A stretch of 44,947 nucleotides of DNA from CAZHLD01 sp964533185 (GCA_964533185.1 CAZHLD010000021.1:1-44947); one strand, 5' to 3'; numbered from the stretch's first letter, positions 31,979 to 42,966 are shown. Notes: generated by a model not told the origin, from the letters alone. Numbers and translations are program-made.

Positions 31979-32692
31979 TCACGACCGGCCGTACACGGGG
32001 ATGGCCGCGCCACGGATGACGCGGGCGTCCTCCGAACACAGAAAGCGGACGACCCGGGCAATCTCTGCGGGCCGGGGCCACTTGGAAAAGTCGGCCGAAG
32101 GCATGGCCTGGCGATTGGCCAGTGTGTCAAAAATGCTGGGGACGACGGAATTGACGTTGATCTCATACTGCGTCACTTCGTCGGCCAGAGAATCGAACAG
32201 CGCGAGCGCGGCCGCCTTTGAGGCAGAATAAAGTGCGGCTCCAGGGGAATGGCCGTAGCCGGCTTTTGACGCGACGTTGACGATCCAGCCGCGGTTCTTG
32301 TGGATCATCGCGGGCAGGACCGCACGGGCCAGAACGAAACTGGCCTTGAGGTTGAGGGCCATCATCTGATCGTAAACCTTCGCGTCGGTCTCCCAGAGAT
32401 TCGTTCCGCCGGCATAGCCGCCGACGGTATTCACCAAAATGTCCAGCCAGCCGTGCTCGGCCAGGAGGCGCTCGACGAGCTGCTTTGCGGCAGCCTCGTC
32501 GGTGACATCCACGGTTGCACCAAAAAGGCGGGACTTCACCTTGCCCGCCTCCGCGGCCAGAGAATCATACTCCGGCTGCTTGCGATAGGTAACCACGACG
32601 CGCGCGCCGGCCAGGAGAAACTCCAGCGCAACGGCGCGGCCCAGGCCGCCCGTGCCGCCGGCAACGAGGGCGATGCGATCGGAAAGATTCAT
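31979..32692 (-). CDS. Short-chain dehydrogenase/reductase
   Basis: 237 residues, classical SDR: cofactor loop GGTGGLGRA near 12, VDVTD near 61, NTVGG near 89, catalytic Ser in VNVASKAGYG near 139 and Tyr/Lys in YSASKAAALAL near 155-159. The residues after the second strand (TYRKQ) favour NADP. It sits between two glycosidase genes, 18 bases after the upstream stop and sharing one base with an alternative start of the downstream gene, so it belongs to the carbohydrate operon; a sugar or sugar-lactone substrate is inference. Confidence 0.9.
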   Translation of the reverse strand: MNLSDRIALVAGGTGGLGRAVALEFLLAGARVVVTYRKQPEYDSLAAEAGKVKSRLFGATVDVTDEAAAKQLVERLLAEHGWLDILVNTVGGYAGGTNLWETDAKVYDQMMALNLKASFVLARAVLPAMIHKNRGWIVNVASKAGYGHSPGAALYSASKAAALALFDSLADEVTQYEINVNSVVPSIFDTLANRQAMPSADFSKWPRPAEIARVVRFLCSEDARVIRGAAIPVYGRS

Positions 32693-32710
32693 AACAAACG
32701 AACGAGCCCG

Positions 32711-35419
<2,709 letters not shown>

Positions 35420-35655
35420 GCGAGTGCTCCCACCTATGGGCTTATCCCGGGGGAATTCTCCCCGGCTTCTTTGAAGGGCAGGCCCGGAACCTCGCGCAGA
35501 GGGTATACGGCCCCCCGGGCGACCCAGATGATACCCCAATCGCCGGGCCGGGCCACAGGGACTACCGACGCAGGTTTGGATGCAGGGGAAGGGCTTAGGC
35601 TTCAGGAAGTGTTTGGCTTATCGGGGCCGGAACTGGCGGCGGGCACATGGCGGAG

Positions 35656-36009
35656 TTAGCGAGTGTCCAGGGCCAGGCAGCGGGCAAAGGGAGATTCGTT
35701 GCGGAGCGCGTGATAGCAATTGATCAGAGCCGCGACGCCGATGCGGCCGGCGGGGGAATCCGGCGAGTCTTCCAGGCGAACCGTGCGACCACTGGCCCAG
35801 AGGAACATCTCCCTGCCCTGGGTGATTTCGGTGGTCAGGCGAACGGTCAGGTCAATGTCAGCACCCGGACGCAGGGGTTGGTCGAGGAAGAAGTAGACCC
35901 CGTTGCTGGAGATGTCTCTGGTAGTGCCCAGAGCAGAGCTTTGCCCGCTCTTCCAGATCATTACGGGTAAACTGACAGCAAACCTTCGGGTGCCGCGCCG
36001 TTCGTTCAT
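35656..36009 (-). CDS. PilZ-domain c-di-GMP receptor, 117 aa
   Basis: A single PilZ domain. The c-di-GMP-binding RxxxR lies at the start (ERRGTRRF) and the second motif as DISSNGVYF near 32-40; the barrel continues to about 100. Single-domain PilZ proteins relay c-di-GMP to partners in motility, secretion or envelope synthesis. It has no attached output domain, so the partner is unknown. The gene lies between the carbohydrate operon and the tRNA-Gln island and appears monocistronic. Confidence 0.88.
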   Translation of the reverse strand: MNERRGTRRFAVSLPVMIWKSGQSSALGTTRDISSNGVYFFLDQPLRPGADIDLTVRLTTEITQGREMFLWASGRTVRLEDSPDSPAGRIGVAALINCYHALRNESPFARCLALDTR

Positions 36010-36457
36010 ATTCCCTCAGCCACGCGGCCACCTGCGAGAAGGAACTGCACCCGTTCGAGCACGTCTGCTGCCAAGCAGTTAACTTATTGAATATAAATAT
36101 CTTACTGACCAGGGGTGGATTTAAGCATCCCCAGGGACGGCGCGAAGAGTTCGGTTTTGGTAATCAATCTCAGGTGAAAACACCAGAATTGCGAGGCAAC
36201 GTGGACAGAAAAGAGTTGGCTGGGAGGCCTGGATTCGATTCTGGCTGGTTTCGCAACCTTCTGAGGCAATGCCAGCTAGCTTCTAAGTGACAGATGAAAG
36301 GCAAGTTAGCCTCTCGCTGTTAGTTCTCGCCGGTTCTCCAAAGTCTCGATGGTGCTCTCCAGAAATAGACACCAAAACGGCAAAGACATAGCTTCACTCA
36401 GCAAATCGAGCAAGTTGCGGTTGAGAAGGCACCGCGAGCGCAGCTCGCGAGAGTGCT
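36010..36457. other. Intergenic region holding the distal island boundary
   Basis: 448 bases, clearly more AT-rich than the neighbourhood. It contains the partial tRNA-Gln 3' copy (36214-36243). A 76-codon minus frame (36306-36536) overlaps the M50-like gene end and resembles nothing. An AT-rich stretch at 36080-36110 may serve the PilZ promoter. Confidence 0.5.
36214..36243 (-). repeat. Partial copy of the tRNA-Gln 3' end (attachment-site scar)
   Basis: 26 of 30 bases match 38498-38527, which is the T-arm and acceptor end of tRNA-Gln plus CCA and two further bases; 19 bases (36214-36232) are identical. Same orientation as the tRNA. The sequence further inward has no tRNA similarity, so it is a displaced 3' end and not a decayed whole tRNA. 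Confidence 0.75.
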
Positions 36458-37297
36458 CTATGGCACAAAAGCGATTCCGCCGACCATTGCTCTTGCGAGG
36501 AAAACTGCTACCAAGAGGATCGTGAAATCCGCCCAACCCAAGCCAAGACTTCGACTGCTCTCCGCGGGTTGCTTTCGACTGATTAACGTCCCAACCGCAC
36601 CAAAGATCCAGAACGACGATTCGCCCACGCGGGCGACGGCAAAGGCCGAAGACATCGGTAGAAAGATCAGGATCGCGATCGCCGTCCCGACAATTGCAGG
36701 GAGTGCAACCATTCCGATCATTGCCTTGGCGCCGCTAACCCCCACGGGCACCCACTTGCGCAACTCCGTTCCAATGAGAAAGGAGAGGCCGCATAGTGAC
36801 AGCAAACCCAGGAGACCCGCGCCGTAACGGACCGGCATTGGCAACTGAAATGCCAGGGCCAGGCTACTGAAATCTCCAACAAAGGGTGTCGACATTAGAT
36901 TGCCGAAAAATGTGCCGATACCGAACCACGCGAGATACAGTAGCAGCAGTTCTGCGCGTGAGTCCTTCGCTTTCCTGTACGCAAACCAGCAAACAAGGCC
37001 AACACCTAGACAAAACAGAGGACCTGCTACACGGATGACCGCCCGTGCGTTGAGGGTTCCATCAGCTCGATCGAGATGCACGTACAAATGAAACAGCGTG
37101 GACGGCACTTTAAGAGCGTAGGCAGTCAGGGCGTGCGCCCACTCGTGCAGGATTCCGACTATCGTGTACGCCGCCGCGAACAGCACGATCGGCCGCAGCA
37201 CCCAGGTGGTCCACTTCGTATGGCCAGCGTCAGAACTCCCGCTCAAATCTTTCACAGCTTCGTCGAGCGTAATGCGTTTTTCGTCCTGGAGGGACAT
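36458..37297 (-). CDS. M50-like membrane zinc metalloprotease
   Basis: 279 residues, about seven membrane segments. H51-E-W-A-H55 at the end of the first segment is the HExxH zinc site; RVAGPLFCLGVGL near 89-101 matches the conserved GP segment of M50 proteases; D142 in NLMSTPFVGDF may be the third ligand, like the NPxPxxDG aspartate of that family. It would cleave within the membrane. The first 28 residues are nearly the same as those of the PD40 protein upstream (37321-38409). The start ATG at 37297 has GGGAG 8-9 bases before it and follows the PD40 stop by 23 bases: probably one transcript. Lies in the tRNA-Gln island, with lower GC than its surroundings. Confidence 0.75.
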   Translation of the reverse strand: MSLQDEKRITLDEAVKDLSGSSDAGHTKWTTWVLRPIVLFAAAYTIVGILHEWAHALTAYALKVPSTLFHLYVHLDRADGTLNARAVIRVAGPLFCLGVGLVCWFAYRKAKDSRAELLLLYLAWFGIGTFFGNLMSTPFVGDFSSLALAFQLPMPVRYGAGLLGLLSLCGLSFLIGTELRKWVPVGVSGAKAMIGMVALPAIVGTAIAILIFLPMSSAFAVARVGESSFWIFGAVGTLISRKQPAESSRSLGLGWADFTILLVAVFLARAMVGGIAFVP

Positions 37298-37299
37298 TG
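37213..37299 (-). repeat. 87-bp duplicated 5' coding module, copy 1
   Basis: Covers the two bases before the ATG and the first 28 codons of the M50-like gene. 83 of 87 bases match 38325-38411. All four differences change an amino acid (D/G, K/N, L/F, G/S). Confidence 0.9.
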
Positions 37300-37320
37300 C
37301 TTAACTCCCGCTACGGCTCT

Positions 37321-38409
37321 CTATTGCCGGGCAAGCACGACCTGTGCATCCACCTGGTAGATGTCCCGTAAGCCGTTACCCGGGCTGTGCAGCTTTTGCA
37401 ACAGCTCCGCGTAGGTCAGGCGGCGATTCTGTGGCTGGTCGGCGAAGCCGCGAGAACTCGTGAAGAAGAAGTATTTCCCATCGGGCGAGAGTTTCGGCGA
37501 GAAATCCCACGCACTCGAGTTGATCTTGTTACCGAGGTTCGCTGGCGGCGACCAGACGCCGTCCTTTTGGAAGCTGATGTAAAGGTCAAACGCGCCGTGG
37601 CCTTCGGGCCTGCCTGCGGCGGCAAATATCAGGTAGCCCTCATCCGGTGCAATGTACGGCTCGACTTCGCTGGCGGGTGAATTGATCACATCGCCTAAGT
37701 TTTCCGGTTCCGCGTATTTCCCATCCACGAGTCGCGAGCGCCAAAGGTCTATGGCGCCTTTCCCGCCTGGGCGCGCCGAGCCAAAGTAGAGCGTCCCGTT
37801 CGCTGCCACAGTTGGGAACCACTCGTTTGTGGCGGAATTCACGACACCACCGAGATGTTGGAGTTCCCGCCAACCAGCCGGTGTGCGCTCCATCACCCAA
37901 ATGTCCGTGTCTGTTTTCGGCTTGCCGTCGACAGGCCGCGTGGAGATGAAGAAGAACTTCGAGCCATCGGCGCTAATAAACGGGTCGGCGTCACTGTACT
38001 GTCCGGAAAAAGGAGCCACTTCAGGCGTCGTCCACTTCCCGGCCTCGAAACGCGAGACCACGATGGTCCAGAAATTGAACGAAGGGGTGTTCTTCAAGAA
38101 ATAGAGGGTGTGACCGTCAGAGGTGAACTGCGGATGCGACTCATCGTCTGCTGTGGATATGACGCCCTCGGCAAAGAGCACGGGTTCGGGCAGTGCCACA
38201 GGCGCAGTGTACGGGTGCGTCTCGGGTCCACGCTGTCCGGTCCACGCGACCAAGACCCAACAACACAGCATCAGAGCGGCTATTCGGCCCCGCCCCGTAC
38301 TTGATTGGCGACTTTGAAAGTCTAACTTCGTATGGCTAGCGTCAGAACTCCCGCTCAAATCTTTCACAGCTTCGTCGAACGTAATGCGGTTTTCGCCCTG
38401 GAGGGACAT
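37321..38409 (-). CDS. Membrane-anchored PD40 (TolB-like) beta-propeller protein
   Basis: 362 residues. The first 28 residues are the module shared with the M50-like protein; a basic stretch (29-42) and one membrane segment (43-57) follow, so the propeller should be outside the cytoplasm. Five PD40-type blades are visible: SHPQFTSDGHTLYF (91), DPFISADGSKFFF, FPTVAANGTLYF, EPYIAPDEGYLIF and SPKLSPDGKYFFF. Such propellers usually bind proteins or glycans. The start at 38409 is set by the shared module; no ribosome site is evident there, and a longer frame to 38484 exists. With the M50-like gene it forms the cargo of the tRNA-Gln island. Confidence 0.85.
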   Translation of the reverse strand: MSLQGENRITFDEAVKDLSGSSDASHTKLDFQSRQSSTGRGRIAALMLCCWVLVAWTGQRGPETHPYTAPVALPEPVLFAEGVISTADDESHPQFTSDGHTLYFLKNTPSFNFWTIVVSRFEAGKWTTPEVAPFSGQYSDADPFISADGSKFFFISTRPVDGKPKTDTDIWVMERTPAGWRELQHLGGVVNSATNEWFPTVAANGTLYFGSARPGGKGAIDLWRSRLVDGKYAEPENLGDVINSPASEVEPYIAPDEGYLIFAAAGRPEGHGAFDLYISFQKDGVWSPPANLGNKINSSAWDFSPKLSPDGKYFFFTSSRGFADQPQNRRLTYAELLQKLHSPGNGLRDIYQVDAQVVLARQ

Positions 38410-38411
38410 TG
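38325..38411 (-). repeat. 87-bp duplicated 5' coding module, copy 2
   Basis: First 28 codons of the PD40 gene plus two upstream bases; partner of 37213-37299. Sequence beyond both edges is unrelated between the copies. Confidence 0.9.
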
Positions 38412-38499
38412 GATTGATCTTCTTCGCACATATTATCCCATTGTGAGGGAATATTTGAGCATGCTTCCGGGGATTAAATGCCAAGGCGAGGAAGTCGGT

Positions 38500-38574
38500 T
38501 GGCTGGGAGGCCTGGACTCGAACCAGGATAATCAGATCCAGAGTCTGATGTCCTACCGATTGAACGACCTCCCA
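38500..38574 (-). tRNA. tRNA-Gln (anticodon CTG)
   Basis: 75 nt with encoded CCA. Acceptor TGGGAGG/CCTCCCA, D stem GTTC/GGAC, anticodon stem TCAGA/TCTGA around loop CTCTGGA (anticodon CTG, reads CAG), T stem CCTGG/CCAGG around TTCGAGT. The U1-A72 pair and discriminator G fit tRNA-Gln. A good promoter lies at 38626-38654. Its 3' half is the integration target of the adjacent island. Confidence 0.95.
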
Positions 38575-38625
38575 GCCGAGGGAGGAAAGAAAAGCGCACC
38601 CTGTGTGACCCGGCGCGCCACTACT

Positions 38626-38654
38626 AATCTAATTCGGAAAGGGGAAATGGTCAA
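38626..38654 (-). promoter_or_regulatory. Sigma-70 promoter of tRNA-Gln
   Basis: TTGACC (38654-38649), 17-base spacer, TAGATT (38631-38626). Start predicted near 38619, 45 bases before the mature 5' end. Confidence 0.65.
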
Positions 38655-38663
38655 CCGAAGGAA

Positions 38664-38698
38664 GGTTGTCAGCTTTCAGCTCTCAGCTTTCAGCGAAA
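38664..38698. repeat. TCAG-stutter intergenic repeat, copy 5
   Basis: GGTTGTCAGCTTTCAGC, TCTCAGCTTTCAGCG just upstream of the tRNA-Gln promoter. Confidence 0.6.
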
Positions 38699-38804
38699 GG
38701 AGCAGCGGGACGAAGCCGCCGCTAGAAAAGCTCAAAGGCCTAACGTCAGCCCACCTGCGGCGGCCGGGACATGAGCTACAACGGACGGCATCCATCTTCC
38801 GTGG

Positions 38805-40121
38805 CTACGGGAACAGGCGAGCGAGCTGGCCGGTGGAGCGATACAACTCAAGCTGAGCCTGCTGGCGGGCGAAGTCGGCGTCGAGGAAGGCCATCCACTT
38901 GTCGCTTTCCTCGAGGCGAGCCTTTTCGAGATCGCGCAGGCTGGCGCGGCCTTCGGTGAATTGGGCTTGGAGATTCGAAAGTGTGTCGCGGGCGAGCTGC
39001 AGCTCGAGCCGGGCGACTTCGCGTGCCGCATCAAGCTCGCGGGCGGAACGGGCCTGGCGGCGGACGTCCATCTCCAGAGCCGTGCGCTTGAGCTTGAGCT
39101 CCTGCTCGGCGGCAGAGAACTCGCTGCGAGCGAGGGCGACGGCAGCAGAGGTCTTCGCGCTGAAGATGGGGATGCTGATGCGCACGCCGGCGCTGACGTT
39201 ATTGCGGACAAACTTGTTGAAGAAAACGTCATAGTCATTGAAGCGGCCGAGGACGCGGTAGTCCACCACGGCATCAATCGTGGGGAAGTAACCCCCGCGC
39301 TCGCCCTTCAGGCGGTGTTCGCGGGCGCGACGCTCGGCTTCGGCCTGCTTGAGCTCGGGGCTGTTCTGGAGCGCAAGGGCCACCAGCTCGCCGATGGGCT
39401 GCTCGGGAGGCAGGGGCAGCGACTGGGCTTCCACCTCAAGCGGAGCATCGGGTGCCAGGCCGGTGAGGTTGCGTAGGTCGGCGGCGAGCGCCTCCTCGCG
39501 GCCCTCGTATTGGGCGATGCGCTGCTCGACGCGAGCAGCAGAAAGCTGCGCGCGGGTGAGCTCGATGGGCAGCTCGAGGCCGGCGGCGAGGCGTTCGCGT
39601 GTGATGTCAACAATCTTTTGCGCGCTCTCACGCTCGCGGCGGAGCAGGTCGAGCGCGTGGCGTGCCTTGGCCAGCTCGAGAAAGGCGCTGGCCGCGCGGA
39701 CGATAACGGCGTCGCGCGTGCGATCCACTTCGAGGCGCTGGCTGCCGGCTCGCTCTTCGGCGGCACGGAGCTGGCCGCGCACGGGCGGATTGAAGAGCGT
39801 CTGGATGTAGCTGAGGTTGAAGACCGAGGGCGCGCTGCCGCCGAGGAGCGGGAAGCCGTTGGTGTAGGCCGCGCCGGTGCCGGTGTAGAGGTTTGGCAGG
39901 AACTGCGAGCGGGAAACGCCGGCGGTGTTTTCGGCGACGGTCTGGCGAATGCGCGCGAGCGCCAACTCGCGGCTGTTCTGGACGGCGAGTGCGACGGCGC
40001 GCTGGAGCGTGAGCTTCTCGCCCGGGCCGGGCGGCGCGGCGGGCACCTGTGCGAGCAAGGCCATCGGTGCCGCCAGCCACAGAATCATTGCGAGGAGAAT
40101 CGTTCGATCAAGGTTACTCAT
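38805..40121 (-). CDS. TolC-family outer-membrane efflux protein
   Basis: 438 residues with a signal peptide (about 1-25, LLAMILWLAAPMALLAQ). Two TolC/OEP repeats are seen: LTLQRAVALAVQNSRELALARI (38-59) and IGELVALALQNSPELKQAEA (about 240), each followed by long coiled-coil helices (RRERESAQKIVDITRERLAAG; ARSARELDAAREVARLELQLA). Such trimeric channels span outer membrane and periplasm and pair with MacAB-, RND- or ABC-type pumps. A MacB-type permease is encoded nearby (41755-42966), but no membrane-fusion protein is in the window. Divergent from the histidine-rich membrane protein genes, with 219 bases between. Confidence 0.9.
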   Translation of the reverse strand: MSNLDRTILLAMILWLAAPMALLAQVPAAPPGPGEKLTLQRAVALAVQNSRELALARIRQTVAENTAGVSRSQFLPNLYTGTGAAYTNGFPLLGGSAPSVFNLSYIQTLFNPPVRGQLRAAEERAGSQRLEVDRTRDAVIVRAASAFLELAKARHALDLLRRERESAQKIVDITRERLAAGLELPIELTRAQLSAARVEQRIAQYEGREEALAADLRNLTGLAPDAPLEVEAQSLPLPPEQPIGELVALALQNSPELKQAEAERRAREHRLKGERGGYFPTIDAVVDYRVLGRFNDYDVFFNKFVRNNVSAGVRISIPIFSAKTSAAVALARSEFSAAEQELKLKRTALEMDVRRQARSARELDAAREVARLELQLARDTLSNLQAQFTEGRASLRDLEKARLEESDKWMAFLDADFARQQAQLELYRSTGQLARLFP

Positions 40122-40268
40122 GGCGCTTCCCTTCTCTGGCTATCGCCTGATGGAGTGGCCTCCGATTGTAGCGAAACATCGGGCCCCCAGTAGTCGAAAT
40201 TGCCGTGGCGGGCTGCGGGACCCGACCGCGGCACCACGCGGTTACGATGCCCGTCGGCGCAGAAGATG

Positions 40269-40299
40269 TTGCACGAATGGGCGGCAGTCAAGGTATGAT
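40269..40299 (+). promoter_or_regulatory. Possible promoter of the histidine-rich membrane protein pair
   Basis: TTGCAC (40269-40274), 19-base spacer, TATGAT (40294-40299); start near 40306, about 35 bases before the ATG at 40341. The spacer is long. Confidence 0.35.
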
Positions 40300-40340
40300 G
40301 CGCGGCTGGATTTTTTTGAGCCTGCAAGGGGGATTCGGGA

Positions 40341-40961
40341 ATGTCTTTGGCACTTCTTCTGCTTCAGCAAGTGGCGCAATGGGACCCACACGCGGCCCAC
40401 ACCATGCCCAGCGGTCCGGACGAGTACTCGCTTCTGCTCCACCACGCGGCGGGGGTGATGGTGATCCTGCTGGGCATCTTCACCTACCTTGAGAAGAGCG
40501 AGCTGGGACGCCAGCGCTGGGTTCACTACTCCTGGCCAGTGGCGCTGATGCTGCAAGGGACGATCACAATGCTTTTCAGCGAGAACGGGCAGCTCTTCCC
40601 GTTTGACTGGAAGCGCTTTCTGCCCGGCCACGTCGGCATGCAGCACAAGATCTTTGCCGCGGTGGCGATTGTGCTGGGGCTGATTGAGCTCTTCCGCCGC
40701 ACGGGGCGGCTGAAAAGCCGCGCCTGGCCGCACGTCCTAAACGCGCTGATGATCGGCGCCGGCGTCTTCCTGCTGATGCACCAGGGCCACGGCACGCCGC
40801 TGATTCACACGCAGCACCTGTGGATGGGGACGGAGATCATCGCCATCGGCGCGGTGAAAGCGATCACTGACTTCCAGGGCTCGAGCGGCTGGCTGCGCGT
40901 GTACGTGCTACCGGCGCTCTTCTTGGCCCTGGGCCTGCAACTGGCGCTCTACGTGGAGTAG
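40341..40961 (+). CDS. Histidine-rich integral membrane protein, paralog 1
   Basis: 206 residues, about five to six membrane segments. Eight histidines (17, 20, 34, 35, 102, 147, 156, 159) stand at exactly the same positions in the adjacent paralog, as do blocks QHK (101-103), VLGxIELFRRTGxLKS (111-126) and the ending LALYVE/FALYVE. Position-conserved membrane histidines suggest metal or heme binding, as in CopD- or cytochrome-type proteins, but I cannot assign a family. The ATG has AAGGGGG about 9 bases upstream. The next paralog starts 50 bases after the stop. Confidence 0.75.
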   Translation: MSLALLLLQQVAQWDPHAAHTMPSGPDEYSLLLHHAAGVMVILLGIFTYLEKSELGRQRWVHYSWPVALMLQGTITMLFSENGQLFPFDWKRFLPGHVGMQHKIFAAVAIVLGLIELFRRTGRLKSRAWPHVLNALMIGAGVFLLMHQGHGTPLIHTQHLWMGTEIIAIGAVKAITDFQGSSGWLRVYVLPALFLALGLQLALYVE

Positions 40962-41011
40962 CCGCCAACCGCCGCGCACAATTTGCCGTACGGATGGAAA
41001 GGACGACGAAT

Positions 41012-41632
41012 ATGTATGCCCTGATGCTGCTGCTCCAGGAAGCCCACGACATGCAGGACCACGCCGGGCACACCATGACTTCGATGCCCGACGCGATCTC
41101 GCTCTTTGACCACCACCTGGCTGGCGCGCTGTTGATCCTCTGGGCTGCGCTCGCTTACCTGGAGCAGAGCGAAGCCGCGCGGCACCGCTGGGTGAGTTAC
41201 CTGGTGCCGCTGCCGTTGTTTCTGATCGGCGGGTTTCTGCTGATCTTCCGCGACGACGCCGACCCGTGGTTTCGCTGGCTGCTGGAAGGGCGGTTTGATC
41301 TGGAGCCGGTGCAGCACAAGCTGTTTGAATCGCTGGCGATTGTGCTGGGCTTCATCGAGCTGTTCCGGCGGACGGGCACGCTGAAGAGCAAAGCATGGTC
41401 ACAGATCCTGAACGTGCTGATCCTGGGCGGCGGAATCGCCCTGCTCTTCCACTCGGGGCCGCACAACCCCATCATCCACATCCAGCACCGGTGGATGAGC
41501 GTCGTGGTCCTTACACTTGCCCTGACGAAAGCCGTCTCTGACCTGGGCTGGGGCGGGCGTTGGGTGCGCGTGTATGCCGTGCCGGCGCTGCTGCTCACGC
41601 TGGGGCTGCAGTTTGCGCTCTACGTGGAGTGA
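41012..41632 (+). CDS. Histidine-rich integral membrane protein, paralog 2
   Basis: 206 residues from the ATG at 41012, which has AAGGA about 9 bases upstream; an ATG six codons earlier lacks one. It aligns with paralog 1 without a single insertion or deletion. The N-terminal HDMQDHAGHTM adds two histidines to the shared set. Conserved shared features: HxxHTM (17-22), LxxHHxAG (32-38), YLExSE (49-54), QHK, IHxQHxWM (155-162). Probably arose by tandem duplication and may form a heterodimer with paralog 1; function unknown. A TCAG repeat follows the stop. Confidence 0.75.
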   Translation: MYALMLLLQEAHDMQDHAGHTMTSMPDAISLFDHHLAGALLILWAALAYLEQSEAARHRWVSYLVPLPLFLIGGFLLIFRDDADPWFRWLLEGRFDLEPVQHKLFESLAIVLGFIELFRRTGTLKSKAWSQILNVLILGGGIALLFHSGPHNPIIHIQHRWMSVVVLTLALTKAVSDLGWGGRWVRVYAVPALLLTLGLQFALYVE

Positions 41633-41638
41633 AAAAGC

Positions 41639-41666
41639 GTTCAGCCTTCAGCCTTCAGTTGTCAGT
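41639..41666. repeat. TCAG-stutter intergenic repeat, copy 6
   Basis: GTTCAGCCTTCAGCCTTCAG, TTGTCAGTGAG, seven bases after the paralog 2 stop. Confidence 0.6.
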
Positions 41667-41754
41667 GAGGATACAGGGAAATCCACCCGCCTGAAGACCG
41701 TCGTTTCCCAATGGAAGACTGGCCGCGCGAAGCCGCCGCGAGATCAAATATCTG

Positions 41755-42966
41755 CTATTCGTAGCGAAGGGATTCGGTGGGAGCAAGCTTGGCGGCGCGA
41801 TTGGCGGGGAGATAGCCGAAGAGGACGCCGGTCAAGCAGGTGACGAAAAACGCCAGTAGGACCGACACCCAGGAAACCGGCACGCGCAGTCCGCCGGGGA
41901 GCAGCGGGCGAACGATTACCGGGATGGCTACGGCAATCAGGATGCCGACCACGGCTCCGGTGCCGCTGATGATGAAGGCCTCGAGCAGAAACTGCCAGAG
42001 GATTTCGCGGCGGGGCGCGCCAATGGCTTTGCGGATGCCGATTTCGCGGGTGCGCTGGGTGACGGTGACGAGCATGATGTTCATGATGCCGATGCCGCTG
42101 ATCAGCAGGGCGATGAAGCCGATGACGAGCAGGACTACGCTCAGCGCCAGCGCGATTTTCTGGGCGGTTTCAAGCAGTGCGGCAAGATTCTCGACACGAT
42201 AGACGGCCTCAGCGCGGTGGCGCTCCGCGAGGAAGCGCTCGAGCTGGCGGGTGACCACGGGCACGTCGTCGGGCGAGGTGGCCTGGACGTAGAGCACGCT
42301 GATGAACTCGCTGCCGGTGTAATACTTGATCAGCGACAGCGGGATCATCACCGTTTCGCGCTGGATCTCCGAGGTGCCGAAGGTGGAGACACGCTCGCGA
42401 AACACTCCGACGACGGTAAAGCTCAACTCGCCGACGCGGACGCTCTGACCGACAGGGTTCTCAAAAGTGAAAAGCAGTTTGGCCAATTCCTCGGTGATGA
42501 CACAGACCTTGCCGCGCGCAGCCATGTCGCCGGCATCGAGGCCGCGACCGCGCAGGATGAGCAGGTTGCGGATGCGCTGGAACTCCTCGGTGACGCCCAC
42601 GAGGCTGATCGGATGGACTTTGCCTTCGGCAACGATCGAACGACCCAGGCTGCGCGTTCCCGCGGCGGCCACCACCTGGGGACTGCTGCGCCGGATGGCC
42701 TCGAGATCAGCCATTGAAATCTCGTCGGAAAGGGCCGTCGTTTCCTGCGGGCCGGCGCGGACGAGCTTGGCGTAGACGATATTGATGCCCACACCTTCGA
42801 TCAGGGCGATGATGTATCGACGGCCGGTGAGCGAGATGGTGGCGACCAGCACGATGCACATGCTGCCGATGATCACGCCGAGCATGGTCAGGGCGGCCCG
42901 GACTCGATTGGCGCGCAGGGCATCGAGCGCCACCATCCAGGTCTCGTTACGGAGCATGGCGGCCAT
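41755..42966 (-). CDS. MacB-type ABC transporter permease (FtsX superfamily)
   Basis: 403 residues. One N-terminal membrane segment (about 24-45, ALTMLGVIIGSMCIVLVATI), a periplasmic MacB-PCD domain of about 230 residues, and three C-terminal segments beginning near 275. The FtsX hallmark VTQRTREIGIRKAIGAPRREILWQFLLEA lies near 310-338. No ATPase domain or separate ATP-binding gene is nearby, so the partner must be elsewhere. MacB-type permeases act by mechanotransmission to drive export or lipoprotein processes. The ATG at 42966 could also be 42957. It may use the TolC protein at 38805, which is inference from proximity. Confidence 0.9.
   Translation of the reverse strand: MAAMLRNETWMVALDALRANRVRAALTMLGVIIGSMCIVLVATISLTGRRYIIALIEGVGINIVYAKLVRAGPQETTALSDEISMADLEAIRRSSPQVVAAAGTRSLGRSIVAEGKVHPISLVGVTEEFQRIRNLLILRGRGLDAGDMAARGKVCVITEELAKLLFTFENPVGQSVRVGELSFTVVGVFRERVSTFGTSEIQRETVMIPLSLIKYYTGSEFISVLYVQATSPDDVPVVTRQLERFLAERHRAEAVYRVENLAALLETAQKIALALSVVLLVIGFIALLISGIGIMNIMLVTVTQRTREIGIRKAIGAPRREILWQFLLEAFIISGTGAVVGILIAVAIPVIVRPLLPGGLRVPVSWVSVLLAFFVTCLTGVLFGYLPANRAAKLAPTESLRYE

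Noticed and set aside
36214..36290. A second, decayed tRNA-Gln gene
   Set aside because: Only the 3' end matches; the expected D-arm and anticodon region show no similarity, which fits an attachment-site copy better.
36306..36536. A 76-residue small protein after the M50-like gene
   Set aside because: Overlaps the end of that gene, lacks a ribosome site and resembles nothing.
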